A DNA stretch of 64,000 nucleotides. Origin: Bacteroidota bacterium (GTDB lineage: Bacteria; Bacteroidota; Bacteroidia; Bacteroidales; JAADJA01). Position numbers and translations under genes: made by a program. Location of the stretch: contig JAHLKX010000004.1 in NCBI GenBank assembly GCA_020444515.1, forward strand, positions 372,001 to 436,000, written 5' to 3'. Positions 34,462-43,163 of the stretch are shown in pieces (within the stretch, counting starts at the first letter, position 1; every line of letters begins with the position of its first letter). The notes below the pieces were generated by a model. The model ran no database searches. It was not told the DNA's origin and was given only the letters and a program-made list of their open reading frames with translations.

Positions 34462-34977
34462 TCAATGAAACCGCTGTTTAATCATCGCAATAGCATTTTC
34501 CGTGCGCTGTTGACCGGTTCCTGACACAATTTCAAAAGGAAGTTTCCTTGATTCAAGTTCATTTTTATAAAGATTAAAAAGAATGGTTCTTTTTTCAGGA
34601 TGTTCGCGCAGGCGATCGGGTTGCCAGGGCAAGTCAATATCAGTCAATAAATAAAGATCAATGTTCTGTTTATTCATGTTTTGCTGAATCCAGGGATGAC
34701 ACTTTCCGTATTTAAAATCACACCATATTTTTGTTACCAGCAGTTCGGTATCATAAAAAATATACTTCTGGGCTTCCTTCACTCTTTGTTCCATTTGATG
34801 GAACTGCTTTTTTGCAATCACCAGTATATCATCAAAATTATAAGGGCGATTGATCTGGACCAAATACTCACGTGCATATTCAGGGACCCATATGGTTTGA
34901 AAATGATGGGCCAAATGTTCACTAAGTATAGACTTCCCTGTACTTTCCGGTCCGGTAATGGCGACTCGATAGGTCAT
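34462..34977 (-). CDS. NadR-like ATPase/kinase, probable vitamin kinase
   Basis: This 171-residue P-loop kinase of the NadR ribosylnicotinamide kinase/AAA_28 type has Walker A ITGPESTGKSILSEHLA, VPEYAREYL (a family motif), FYDTELLVTKIW, and a C-terminal DIDLPWQPDRLREHPEKR lid region. Its ATG overlaps the TGA of pnuC by one base, so the two are tightly coupled. NadR kinases trap imported nicotinamide riboside by phosphorylation. The nearby thiamine-binding gene leaves open that the true substrate is thiamine. There is no NadR adenylyltransferase or DNA-binding domain here. Confidence 0.85.
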   Translation of the reverse strand: MTYRVAITGPESTGKSILSEHLAHHFQTIWVPEYAREYLVQINRPYNFDDILVIAKKQFHQMEQRVKEAQKYIFYDTELLVTKIWCDFKYGKCHPWIQQNMNKQNIDLYLLTDIDLPWQPDRLREHPEKRTILFNLYKNELESRKLPFEIVSGTGQQRTENAIAMIKQRFH

Positions 34978-35630
34978 CAGGCCTGGTATTCAGTTAGTTT
35001 TTCTTCCCGTTGCTTCAATTTTTCCTTCCAGGAAATATAACCCATAACAGCAATAATCAGGAATACCATGAATTGAAAACTTGTAAAGACCAATCCTTTA
35101 TAAGCATAAAGCGGCACACTAATAACATCTCCAATAATCCAGAATATCCAATTTTCAACTTTTTTAATGGCCATAAGCCACATCCCAACAATAAAAATAG
35201 CAGTGGTAAAAGTATCAATGTAGGGAATATTTGTAGACCAATAATCCAGGTCATTCGCTTTGAATATTTTTAGCAGTACCAAAATTACAATGGCAGATAT
35301 CAGAAACAGTCCGATTGAAAAATACCAGTTTCGCTTGGTGCACGCTGTAATTTTAAGAGGTGGTGCCGATGATTTTCTTGTCCACTTTATCCAGCCATAT
35401 ACGCTCATTAAAAAATAGAACAGGTTGATCCCGGCATCAGCATACAGTTGAATTCCAAAGCATATGTAAACATAGATCAGTACACTAACGATGCCGGTTG
35501 GATAAACGAGGATGTTTTCCTGGCGGGCATACCATACACTCAGCAACCCAAATACCACAGCTAAAAATTCAAGCCAGGATGTATCCAATAAATTGGCCCA
35601 GAAAGTATCAAATATGCTGAGGATAATCAT
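34977..35630 (-). CDS. pnuC: PnuC family vitamin transporter (nicotinamide riboside or thiamine)
   Basis: This 217-residue inner membrane protein has about seven helices and the PnuC core: EFLAVVFGLLSVWYARQENI, YPTGIVSVLIYVYICF, NLFYFLMSVYGWIKW and WIIGDVISVPLYAYKGL. PnuC proteins facilitate diffusion of nicotinamide riboside, thiamine (PnuT) or riboflavin (PnuX), with a kinase trapping the vitamin. Residues alone do not let me pick the vitamin; the upstream thiamine-binding gene favours thiamine and the NadR-like kinase favours nicotinamide riboside. No thiamine riboswitch is visible upstream. Confidence 0.92.
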   Translation of the reverse strand: MIILSIFDTFWANLLDTSWLEFLAVVFGLLSVWYARQENILVYPTGIVSVLIYVYICFGIQLYADAGINLFYFLMSVYGWIKWTRKSSAPPLKITACTKRNWYFSIGLFLISAIVILVLLKIFKANDLDYWSTNIPYIDTFTTAIFIVGMWLMAIKKVENWIFWIIGDVISVPLYAYKGLVFTSFQFMVFLIIAVMGYISWKEKLKQREEKLTEYQA

Positions 35631-35667
35631 AAATCTGGTTGGATCATTTTATTTAATATTACGGTTG

Positions 35668-35910
35668 CTATTGTAAATCCGCATTGATGATCTTCATCAC
35701 AAAAACGGAATGGGGAATTTCAAATGACTTATGAATTTCCCGGGTCAAAACTTCCATTACCTCAACATACTCCCCAAACACCTGGGTGCTCATTCCATTT
35801 GTAATGGCCTTTATGTTTTCATGATCATTGAGTCTTTTGATAAAATCAAGAATGGGCGTTACAAATTCTGGTTTCAGAGGATAATAGCTCAATTCAACAG
35901 ATATTTTCAT
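35668..35910 (-). CDS. Thiamine-binding protein (MTH1187/YkoF-like)
   Basis: This 80-residue protein of the thiamine-binding MTH1187/YkoF superfamily has a ferredoxin-like fold: MKISVELSYYPL first strand, DFIKRLNDHENIKAITNGMSTQ with the conserved N-x-M-x-T/S-x, and GEYVEVMEVLTREI. Some homologues bind hydroxymethylpyrimidine or thiamine. It is 37 bases upstream of pnuC on the same strand, so probably co-transcribed with the transporter and the kinase. There is no signal peptide, so it acts in the cytoplasm. Confidence 0.82.
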   Translation of the reverse strand: MKISVELSYYPLKPEFVTPILDFIKRLNDHENIKAITNGMSTQVFGEYVEVMEVLTREIHKSFEIPHSVFVMKIINADLQ

Positions 35911-36044
35911 AACTTTCTATATTATTAAATTTATCTTAAATCCATTTTAACAGGGCCGAATATTGCAACAAAAATACCCTGAATTTAATACAAGTTCTGA
36001 TTTTCATTCGGATTATTTGGTAAATTTGTATAAAAATTACCACC

Positions 36045-36596
36045 ATGATCAAAAAAGCCATTCACTATTCCGGACTCCTGATTTTTATAGCCATGCTTAG
36101 CAGCTGCCTTACGGTGGAAAAAAAGATCTATACATTTGAATTAAAGGATAACAATACGGGAACGCTTACAATCAAATATATCAACATTCTTTCGATGACG
36201 GAGGATACAGCTGATGTTTCCAGGGAAGATTTTGATGAGCTGATTTCCAGTTATATTGATGGAAATGAGATTGAACTGGAATTTCAAAATGCTCAGGTAC
36301 GAGGTAAACGACTTTTCGAGGAAAATGGGCAACTTTGCGGTGAAGTGATCATCGATTTTAATGACCTGGCAAGTGTAGGTTTATTTCAATATGATTCTAA
36401 AAGTCCTTTCATGTTCAATGTGGGTTCTTTCCTGGACAGTGAAACCTATCTTAAAAGCAATGGAGATTATGGTGGAGACATTATGCCCGTTGTTTTCTGG
36501 TCACGATCCATGAAAGAACTTTCCCTTACTACGTATGTTACCGATCCCGATGAAACAACATTTAGTTTGTTGGACGAATATAAAAATTGGCGGTAG
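36045..36596 (+). CDS. Uncharacterised lipoprotein
   Basis: This 183-residue lipoprotein (lipobox Cys21, MLSSC) has no family I recognise. The mature part is acidic, with an early beta-rich stretch (YTFELKDNNTGTLTIKYINI) followed by a region with an FDELISSYIDGNEIE helix and a hydrophobic beta segment (SPFMFNVGSFLDSE). It is alone on the plus strand, between the divergent thiamine-binding gene and the convergent Spy-like gene. TAAATTTG 22-30 bases upstream could be its -7 promoter element. Function is unknown; the location is probably the periplasmic face of the inner or outer membrane. Confidence 0.75.
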   Translation: MIKKAIHYSGLLIFIAMLSSCLTVEKKIYTFELKDNNTGTLTIKYINILSMTEDTADVSREDFDELISSYIDGNEIELEFQNAQVRGKRLFEENGQLCGEVIIDFNDLASVGLFQYDSKSPFMFNVGSFLDSETYLKSNGDYGGDIMPVVFWSRSMKELSLTTYVTDPDETTFSLLDEYKNWR

Positions 36597-36616
36597 GAAT
36601 TGTAATCTACCCAAAA

Positions 36617-37111
36617 TCAAGGCCTGTCAGATGGAGGCCCACCAGGTCCGGCAACCTTTCTCATCAATTCCAATTTAAACTGCTGCTCAGCTTTGATTAG
36701 TTTAAGAATTTTTTGGGGAGGCAGTATTTTTTTCAATTCCTCATTAAAATCTTTGCGCATGTTGAGCATTTTTTGATCATGTTGCAATTGGGCATCAAGC
36801 CTTTCAGATGCCTCTTCATCCGTAATTTTATCAAGATCCATATCGGCCAATCTGTATTTGGACCTGAATGCCGTCTGTTCCTCTTCTATTTTATCTCTGT
36901 TGGCATTATATACAGGCCAAAATACTTGAGCTTCTTCTGGAGTGAGATCAACTTTATCCGTAATAAAAGCTACTTTTTGTGCTTCAATCTTCTCCCGCTG
37001 TGCCTGCATCCTGCCATATCCCGGTCCCCGCTGAGCAAGGGAGGCTACTCCAGTAGTGATAAATAAAGCAATGAGTAAAATAACAGCGCTGAAATGATTA
37101 TTAGCTTTCAT
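36617..37111 (-). CDS. Spy/LTXXQ-like periplasmic protein
   Basis: This 164-residue exported helical protein has a signal peptide (about 1-26, ending ASLAQ) and repeated helix-rich segments of the LTxxQ/CpxP-Spy type: ITDKVDLTPEEAQVFWPVYNANRDKIEEE and the later ILPPQKILKLIKAEQQFK, where PPQKxxKL is characteristic. Such proteins are periplasmic chaperones or stress sensors. It lies 10 bases after the anti-sigma gene and is the last gene of the sigma/anti-sigma operon, so it is likely a partner or target of that envelope-stress switch. Confidence 0.82.
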   Translation of the reverse strand: MKANNHFSAVILLIALFITTGVASLAQRGPGYGRMQAQREKIEAQKVAFITDKVDLTPEEAQVFWPVYNANRDKIEEEQTAFRSKYRLADMDLDKITDEEASERLDAQLQHDQKMLNMRKDFNEELKKILPPQKILKLIKAEQQFKLELMRKVAGPGGPPSDRP

Positions 37112-37121
37112 GATTTTAATA

Positions 37122-37625
37122 TTAAAGGTTAACTATTTGTTCTGTACTAATGTCTTCTTCTTCCAGGTATCGAATGATATCTTCATCGGTCAATGTTGTA
37201 TCGAAAATAATACCTGATTCAGTCATTGAATTGGAAGTTTCCGATGACACCAAAACCTCAATCAATGCATCTTCATCGATATCCTGGAAAAAATTGGGAT
37301 AAAGGACCAACATTTCATCGAGGGTGATTTCGGAAAATAATTCCGAATCATTGGATCCATTTTTATCAAACCACAGAAGATACGAAGTGATTAAAATGAC
37401 CACTGCAACGATTGATATGAAGGATGCGGCAATTTTTCGTTTGATGTGCCAAAACCGGACAGGTTTTTGTTCCATTGCGGACACCCGACCCTGAATAATT
37501 TCCGGAAGAGAATCAAAATAATTAGACGGGACTGAAAATGGTTCTCCTTTCGGAATCTTTTTCAGTTCATCTGGAATCAATTCGAATTCAACATTGGGAT
37601 CGTATATTTCTTTTTTAGATGTCAT
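37122..37625 (-). CDS. Putative anti-sigma factor, single transmembrane segment
   Basis: This 167-residue protein has a cytoplasmic N-terminal part of about 65 residues (GEPFSVPSNYFDSLPEII is typical of anti-sigma-like proteins in the phylum), one membrane helix (about 68-88, IAASFISIVAVVILITSYLLW) and an acidic periplasmic tail ending DEDIIRYLEEEDI. Encoded between an ECF sigma gene and a Spy-like gene, it most likely binds the sigma factor and releases it after an envelope signal. Binding itself is inferred from the arrangement. Confidence 0.8.
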   Translation of the reverse strand: MTSKKEIYDPNVEFELIPDELKKIPKGEPFSVPSNYFDSLPEIIQGRVSAMEQKPVRFWHIKRKIAASFISIVAVVILITSYLLWFDKNGSNDSELFSEITLDEMLVLYPNFFQDIDEDALIEVLVSSETSNSMTESGIIFDTTLTDEDIIRYLEEEDISTEQIVNL

Positions 37626-37657
37626 GCCCTGTTTTGATCATTTCTTTTACAAATGGT

Positions 37658-38206
37658 TTAACTTCGTTTTATAAATTCTTCAATTTTTTTTACAGCAATA
37701 TGAAAAGAAGCCTTGAGTGCTCCTACACTTGTTCCCAATATTTTTGATATTTCATCGTATTTCAATTCATCAAAATATTTCATTTGGAAAACCAGCCGCT
37801 GTTTTTCAGGTAAAGTAAGCATGGCCTCAAACAGTTTTTTTTGAATCTCATCACCCGTAAATCCCTGTCCTTCTGACAGCTTACCAGACAACACCCGATC
37901 ATAATCCACCAATGGCACTATCAGTTTGCGTTTCTTTTTATTTAAAAAAGAAAGGGCTTCGTTGGTGGCAATGCGGAATATCCAGGTATATAATCTGGCA
38001 TCCGATCTGAAACTTTCCAGGTTATTCCACACTTTAATAAAAGTTTCCTGCACCAGGTCGTCAGTATCATCGTGATCAATAACCATTCGCCGAATAAGCC
38101 AATAAACCTGCTGTTGATATTGCCTTACCAGGAGATTGAATCCATAATTTCTGGATTCAGGGCTCCGAAACATTTCAAGTAATTTATGATCAGGAATGGA
38201 TTCCAA
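37658..38206 (-). CDS. ECF-type RNA polymerase sigma factor
   Basis: This 182-residue sigma factor has region 2 (NLLVRQYQQQVYWLIRRMVIDHDDTDDLVQETFIKVW, with the RIATNEAL segment) and region 4 (LPEKQRLVFQMKYFDELKYDEISKILGTSVGALKASF). The conserved N-terminal IPDHKLLEMFRSPESR needs a start upstream of the first ATG, so the TTG at 38206 is taken. It heads the three-gene operon with the anti-sigma and Spy-like genes and probably auto-regulates. It belongs to a group common in Bacteroidota for envelope responses. Confidence 0.93.
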   Translation of the reverse strand: MESIPDHKLLEMFRSPESRNYGFNLLVRQYQQQVYWLIRRMVIDHDDTDDLVQETFIKVWNNLESFRSDARLYTWIFRIATNEALSFLNKKKRKLIVPLVDYDRVLSGKLSEGQGFTGDEIQKKLFEAMLTLPEKQRLVFQMKYFDELKYDEISKILGTSVGALKASFHIAVKKIEEFIKRS

Positions 38207-38352
38207 AACTGTGCTTCAAAAAATTTTAACTCTTGCTTTAGACGACTGTATTGAATGAAAGTTTAAAATTATGTTAAAATTCCTCAATCAAGCGTTAAAT
38301 TGCGTACCTTTAATTTCACTAATCAAACACCCCTATCTTTAAACACTAAATC

Positions 38353-38859
38353 ATGAAAACACCAATCAAAGCTCTATTCATTTTTCTAATGGGCTTTTCA
38401 GTTAATAACCAGGCAGATGTTTTGGATCATCACCATTTACAATCCTATCTTCCGGAAAAGATTGAGGGATACGAAGCAGGATCTCCTGAAGGTCAGACAA
38501 CAACGGTACAGGGACTCACTTTTTCCAGTGCGAGTATTGAGTTCTCCAATTCGACAGATGGTTATATTAATATAACATTGCTCGATTATGCCGGCGCAAG
38601 CAATATGTATCAGGCTGCTGTTGCCACATGGTCAGCCGGTATAACATTTGACAATGACCAGGTCAACTTCAAGGAAATAAATTGGAGTGAAAAAATTATT
38701 GGTTGGGAACAATTCCATAAATCTGATAAAATAAGTTACCTGGCATTGGGAATTGCGGAACGATTTTTTTTAACCATTGAAGCGAACCAACAAAATGATA
38801 CAGAGTTGGTCAAATCCATAGCCCACAAAATGGACCTCCAAAAACTTGCTGCTGAATAA
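38353..38859 (+). CDS. Uncharacterised exported protein
   Basis: This 168-residue protein has a short signal-like N-terminus (MKTPIKALFIFLMGFSV). The mature part contains a mixed alpha/beta domain with FSSASIEFSNSTDGYINITLLDYAGA and a closing IEANQQNDTELVKSIAHKMDLQKL. I do not recognise the family; the pattern looks like a small lipocalin- or NTF2-sized domain. It is divergent from the ECF sigma gene and may be in its regulon, which is speculation. No metal or catalytic motif stands out. Confidence 0.7.
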   Translation: MKTPIKALFIFLMGFSVNNQADVLDHHHLQSYLPEKIEGYEAGSPEGQTTTVQGLTFSSASIEFSNSTDGYINITLLDYAGASNMYQAAVATWSAGITFDNDQVNFKEINWSEKIIGWEQFHKSDKISYLALGIAERFFLTIEANQQNDTELVKSIAHKMDLQKLAAE

Positions 38860-38933
38860 TAGATATTTATTAAAATAAATTAAAATAAAACCAGCAATAA
38901 ACCATTTATAAAGGGAATTGTTATTTTTGCATT

Positions 38934-39569
38934 ATGGCTCTAAAGCAAACATTCATTGTTTTTCTGTTAACCATCATCGTAACGCTGCTGCAAGCGCAAA
39001 GTGACAAGGTTAAATATGCCAATGGGGGTATTGATCCTGACATCCTGACCGAAAATATTTTCAGAAAAAAACTGGATGTTAATGTAGAACTCGGAACCTA
39101 CTTTTCAACTTCTTCTGGCTATGGCAGTGGTTTTGGAACCTATATTGCCCCTGAGCTGTCGTATGCCCTCACTCCAAAATTTAGATTGACTGCTGGACTC
39201 AGAGTATTTCAAACGAGCACCATCAATGAAGGCACATCTTCCACTCTTCTCTATCCTTTTCCTTATCATGGTAACGCTTTTGGTAGCCTCATTTATGTTA
39301 AAGGAAATTATCTTTTGACCGAAAATTTAATGGTTTCAGGAACGGCTTTCAAACAGGTAGATCCATTCAGGATGAACCACCAGGGGGTGCCCGGTCCATC
39401 TCTTGATTACCAGGGCATTATCATGGGACTTGATTATAAAATCGGAGAAAATTTTTTCATTCATGGAGAGGTGGAGTTTTCAAATGGTGCCGGATATCGT
39501 GGGATGAGTCCCTTGAACAGTGGGTTCAACCATTCAAATCCTTTCATGCGAAATCCTTTCATGCGTTAA
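38934..39569 (+). CDS. Putative outer membrane or exported beta-rich protein
   Basis: This 211-residue protein has a signal peptide (about 1-22, ending LLQAQS) and alternating short beta-strand segments (LDVNVELGTYFST, ELSYALTPKFRLTAGLRVF, FGSLIYVKGNYLLTENLMVSG, FIHGEVEFSNGAG) that suggest a small outer membrane barrel. The C-terminus NPFMRNPFMR is encoded by an exact 15-base tandem repeat (39536-39565), so it may be a slippage product. TATTTTTG at 38922-38929 resembles a -7 element only five bases before the ATG, so the transcript could be almost leaderless. Confidence 0.7.
   Translation: MALKQTFIVFLLTIIVTLLQAQSDKVKYANGGIDPDILTENIFRKKLDVNVELGTYFSTSSGYGSGFGTYIAPELSYALTPKFRLTAGLRVFQTSTINEGTSSTLLYPFPYHGNAFGSLIYVKGNYLLTENLMVSGTAFKQVDPFRMNHQGVPGPSLDYQGIIMGLDYKIGENFFIHGEVEFSNGAGYRGMSPLNSGFNHSNPFMRNPFMR
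39536..39565 (+). repeat. Exact 15-bp tandem repeat forming the C-terminus of a barrel-like protein
   Basis: AAATCCTTTCATGCG occurs twice in tandem directly before the stop codon, giving NPFMR twice. Copy number change would lengthen or shorten the protein by five residues without a frameshift. Confidence 0.85.
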
Positions 39570-39643
39570 CTTTTTTTATTCGAGCGATTTTATTCGCATA
39601 TTGAAAGCGCTTTTTATTACATTTGCCATAATTCATATTTGAA

Positions 39644-40555
39644 TTGCAATTTAAACCATTGGAAAAAGTACTAACCATATCGGGTCTTGACAAACGGTAC
39701 GGTAAAATTCATGCCGTGAACAATCTTTCCCTGGAAGTAGAGCAAGGAAGTGTTTTTGGAATTCTGGGTCCAAATGGCAGTGGCAAAACAACAACACTTG
39801 GAATTATATTGGGTGTTGTAAATGCAAATGCAGGGTCATTTTCATGGTTTCATGAATCCAATTCAAAACAAAACCGGAAAAGGATTGGTGCCATTTTGGA
39901 GCAACCCTTATTCTACCCCTATTTATCCGCCTATCGAAATCTTCAAATAGTTGCAGATATAAAAGGAATATCCTATGATGATATCGAGCGTGTTTTAAAA
40001 ACAGTGGAACTTTGGGAGCGGAAAGATTCAAAGTTCAGGACTTATTCATACGGAATGAAACAAAGGCTGGCCATTGCCTCGGCCTTGCTGGGTAATCCGG
40101 AAGTGCTCATATTTGACGAACCAACCAATGGATTGGATCCCCGGGGCATTGCTGAAATCCGTGAGTTGATCATTCAAATTGCAGAGCAGGGAATAACAAT
40201 CATCTTAGCCAGTCACTTGCTGGATGAGGTTCAGAAAACTTGCTCCCATGTAGTCGTACTGAACAAGGGACAGAAACTTTTTGAAGGTACCGTAAATGAT
40301 GTACTGAACCTTTCAAATACCATCGAATTATCATCAAACAACCTTCAAATACTGGAGCTGGCACTAAAAGAATTCAAAAATATAACCGATATAAAACCTG
40401 AAAAAGACCGATTTTTAATAACGCTTGCGGAAGGAGTAACCACAACTGACCTGAATACTTACCTGATCAGTAAGGGAGTTGTATTATCTCATCTGACTAT
40501 GAAAAAGAAAAGTCTGGAAGAACAGTTTCTTGAATTATTATCTGAAAAATCATGA
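39644..40555 (+). CDS. ABC transporter ATP-binding protein (ABC-2 type exporter)
   Basis: This 303-residue ATPase has Walker A (GILGPNGSGKTTTLGIILG), signature TYSYGMKQRLAIASALLG, Walker B (VLIFDEPTNGLDPRGI) and switch His (LASHLLDEV), plus a C-terminal domain of about 80 residues. No ATG fits: the start is TTG at 39644 or the TTG at 39659 (MEKVLTISGLDKRYG). It powers the permease whose gene overlaps its end by four bases (ATGA). The layout resembles bacteriocin-immunity or gliding-type ABC-2 exporters; the substrate is unknown. Confidence 0.92.
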   Translation: MQFKPLEKVLTISGLDKRYGKIHAVNNLSLEVEQGSVFGILGPNGSGKTTTLGIILGVVNANAGSFSWFHESNSKQNRKRIGAILEQPLFYPYLSAYRNLQIVADIKGISYDDIERVLKTVELWERKDSKFRTYSYGMKQRLAIASALLGNPEVLIFDEPTNGLDPRGIAEIRELIIQIAEQGITIILASHLLDEVQKTCSHVVVLNKGQKLFEGTVNDVLNLSNTIELSSNNLQILELALKEFKNITDIKPEKDRFLITLAEGVTTTDLNTYLISKGVVLSHLTMKKKSLEEQFLELLSEKS

Positions 40556-41373
40556 TCCGGCTTTTAAAAATAGAACTCAAAAAAGTATTGAGCTACAAAG
40601 CATTCTGGTTCATGATCAGCTTTTATTCCGCATTGCTTGCTATAATGATCTTTGGCATTCCGGGTTTAATTGATTATGTGGCTGAAAAATCAGGGGAGCC
40701 AACCCGATTCAGGATATTCAAAGCCATTGTTTTTAATTTCCCCGATATATGGCAAAATATTGCTTTTGTAGCCAGTTTACGATATTTTATCAAAATCATC
40801 CTGGGTATTATTGTCATCATCCTGGTTACATCTGAATTTCATTTCCTGACCGTTCGGGCAAATATTATCAATGGCTTCAGCCGTGGTGATTTTCTCTCGG
40901 GCAAACTGGCAATGATCCTTTTGCTGGCCATCTTTTCTACCTTTATAATATTTCTGTCGGGCCTTTACCTCGGATTTACAAATTCGGCATCTGTATCAAT
41001 AAACCATGTATTTGGCAAAATGCAATATTTAGCTGGTTATTTTATTGAAATCGTCAGTTACCTCATATTTTGCATGTTTCTGGCAATCTTATTCAAAAAA
41101 ACAGGGATTACATTTATAGCACAATTTGTCTATTTGATCATTGAGCCCATTATTGACTATAAAATCAATGATTCCCTGACTCCATACCTACCGCTCAATG
41201 CCATGAACAGGATTATCCAAACACCCAATACTTCATTGATTAAAGTTAAAACAGCAGAATTCAACTTTGATTTTCAGGAATTCATCGCTTTTCAGGATGT
41301 TGCCGTATGCCTGGGATATGCCGGTTTATTTGTCATATTGTCGTTATTGATCCTGAGACACAGAGATATCTAA
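40552..41373 (+). CDS. ABC-2 type permease
   Basis: This 273-residue inner membrane protein has six predicted hydrophobic helices, among them FMISFYSALLAIMIFGIPGL, IILGIIVIILVTSEF and the last FVILSLLILRHRDI. The cytoplasmic motif ANIINGFSRGDFLSGKL is typical of ABC-2 permeases of the lantibiotic-immunity type. It starts inside the stop codon of the ATPase gene and forms a homodimeric or heteromeric exporter with it. The promoter of the tandem TPR regulators lies directly after its stop codon. Confidence 0.88.
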   Translation: MIRLLKIELKKVLSYKAFWFMISFYSALLAIMIFGIPGLIDYVAEKSGEPTRFRIFKAIVFNFPDIWQNIAFVASLRYFIKIILGIIVIILVTSEFHFLTVRANIINGFSRGDFLSGKLAMILLLAIFSTFIIFLSGLYLGFTNSASVSINHVFGKMQYLAGYFIEIVSYLIFCMFLAILFKKTGITFIAQFVYLIIEPIIDYKINDSLTPYLPLNAMNRIIQTPNTSLIKVKTAEFNFDFQEFIAFQDVAVCLGYAGLFVILSLLILRHRDI

Positions 41374-41404
41374 TTGACAACTTGAGGAGAAATAATTAAT
41401 TTTG
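41374..41404 (+). promoter_or_regulatory. Putative promoter of the tandem TPR-HTH regulators
   Basis: TTG (41374-41376), 20 bases, then TAATTTTG (41397-41404) is a good Bacteroidota-type promoter 19 bases ahead of the regulator ATG. It starts at the stop codon of the ABC permease, so the regulators can be expressed apart from the transporter. Confidence 0.6.
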
Positions 41405-41423
41405 ATTTTTAGTCGGTTAAACA

Positions 41424-43163
41424 ATGCAACAGAAACTGTTAATCATACTATTTGTGCTAACGGCACTCCCTGCTACACTCCTTTCAAGGCAGTATGACAA
41501 AGACAGCCTTCTGCATGTTTTACATACTACAGTTCTACCTTCGGATAAAATTGAAATTTTAAACCTCCTGGCAGATGAATATGCGGCAAAAGATCTGGCT
41601 CAATCTGAAAATTATGCCAATCAGGCACTATTTCTTGCACAATCAATTAATGATGATCATGGTGAAGCCATAGCACAATTTCATCTGGCCAGGGTCGAAC
41701 TTGAAAAGAATAATTCAGATCGTGCATTTCAGCTGTTAAAAATGGCTAAAATAGGATTGGGCAGTCAACCCGGAAGCGAGTGGATGGGACGCATCGATCA
41801 TCGACTTGCAGTGGAATACAAACGCCGACTTGAATTCAAAAATGCCCTTTCTCTATTATATGATGCCCTTGACATATTTACCAATCTAAATGATGAGCAA
41901 GAAATCGCTGAAATATACAATACCATTGGTGGAGTGTACTACGACCAGGCTAATTATGACAAAGCATTTGAATATTATCAAAACAGCTTTTCCATCTATT
42001 CAGAACTCAATAATGAAAGGGGAATGGCTGCATTGTATAACAATATCGGTGAGATCTATCGTCTGAGTGGCAAACCGGAAGCAGCAATGAATTTATACAA
42101 AAAAGCCCAGATTATTAATATCCATTTAAATCGACGCCATCATCTGGCGGTTAATTACAACAATATTGGAAATATTTATCTGGCTCTGAATAATATAGAT
42201 TCAGCAAGTTACTATTTTGAGTTAAGCCTGAATATCGGAGAATCAATAGACGAACCTCAATTGATTTCATCAGCAAGCATTAGCCTGGGCAATTTATTCT
42301 TGCAAAAAAATCAGTATGCTAAAGCACTGAACTATTTTAACCGGGGCTATGAAGTAGCCAGCCGTCAAAATAATATTATTAACCTGCGGGATGCGGCTCT
42401 GGGAATGAGCAAAATTTATGAACAAAAGAAAAATTTTGAACAAGCCTATAATTTTCATATTCAATATAAAACACTTAGTGATAGCATTACCAATGTTCAG
42501 AACCAGGAGAAAATTACCCGTATTGAAATGCAATACATCTATGAACGTGAACAAAAAATAAAAGAAGTCAGAAAACAAAAAACACAATTCAAAAATTTTC
42601 TGATTGCGGCATCTCTGTTCATCATTTTGATCATTCTGGTATTGATTTACGGCCGTCAAAAGATAAAGATAAAACACTCCCATTATGCAGCCCAAAACCT
42701 CCAACTTGAAAAATCAAGACTGGAAGAAGAGATTGATTTTAAAAACCGTGAATTGACAACAAAGGTTATGTACATGGTTCATAAAAATGAACTGATTAAT
42801 TTTATTACACAAAAACTGGTGAGGGCCAAAAATAATTTTGATGTCAAAAATAAATCGCAGATTCAGGAAATCATAGTTGGACTCCAATCGGGCATCGATA
42901 AGGACATCTGGAAAGAATTCGAGAGTCGTTTTAAGGAAGTACATAAAAATTTTTATAAGCGACTCATGGAATTACATCCGAACTTGACTGAGAATGAGAA
43001 GAAATTGTGTGCCTTCCTTCGGTTGAATATGACCACCAAAGAAATTGCTGCAATTATGCACCAGAATCCTAATTCAATTGAAGTTGCACGCACAAGAATG
43101 CGGAAAAAAATGAATCTGAACAATAAAGAAATTAATTTAAACAATTATCTGGCTGGTTTATGA
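41424..43163 (+). CDS. Membrane-spanning TPR-HTH one-component regulator
   Basis: This 579-residue protein has a signal peptide (1-22), a periplasmic TPR region (about 40-360, for example YDKAFEYYQNSFSIYSELNN and LAVNYNNIGNIYLALNN), a membrane helix (about 391-410, FLIAASLFIILIILVLIYG), a coiled coil and a C-terminal LuxR-like HTH (LTENEKKLCAFLRLNMTTKE onward). It would sense something in the periplasm through the TPRs and bind DNA in the cytoplasm. The following gene, overlapping by four bases, encodes a protein of the same design. Neither has a kinase domain. The ligand and target genes are unknown. Confidence 0.88.
   Translation: MQQKLLIILFVLTALPATLLSRQYDKDSLLHVLHTTVLPSDKIEILNLLADEYAAKDLAQSENYANQALFLAQSINDDHGEAIAQFHLARVELEKNNSDRAFQLLKMAKIGLGSQPGSEWMGRIDHRLAVEYKRRLEFKNALSLLYDALDIFTNLNDEQEIAEIYNTIGGVYYDQANYDKAFEYYQNSFSIYSELNNERGMAALYNNIGEIYRLSGKPEAAMNLYKKAQIINIHLNRRHHLAVNYNNIGNIYLALNNIDSASYYFELSLNIGESIDEPQLISSASISLGNLFLQKNQYAKALNYFNRGYEVASRQNNIINLRDAALGMSKIYEQKKNFEQAYNFHIQYKTLSDSITNVQNQEKITRIEMQYIYEREQKIKEVRKQKTQFKNFLIAASLFIILIILVLIYGRQKIKIKHSHYAAQNLQLEKSRLEEEIDFKNRELTTKVMYMVHKNELINFITQKLVRAKNNFDVKNKSQIQEIIVGLQSGIDKDIWKEFESRFKEVHKNFYKRLMELHPNLTENEKKLCAFLRLNMTTKEIAAIMHQNPNSIEVARTRMRKKMNLNNKEINLNNYLAGL

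Noticed and set aside
35911-36044. Thiamine pyrophosphate riboswitch ahead of the thiamine-binding gene
   Set aside because: I looked for the conserved CTGAGA and ACC-x-GATCTG elements in the minus strand of this spacer and found none.
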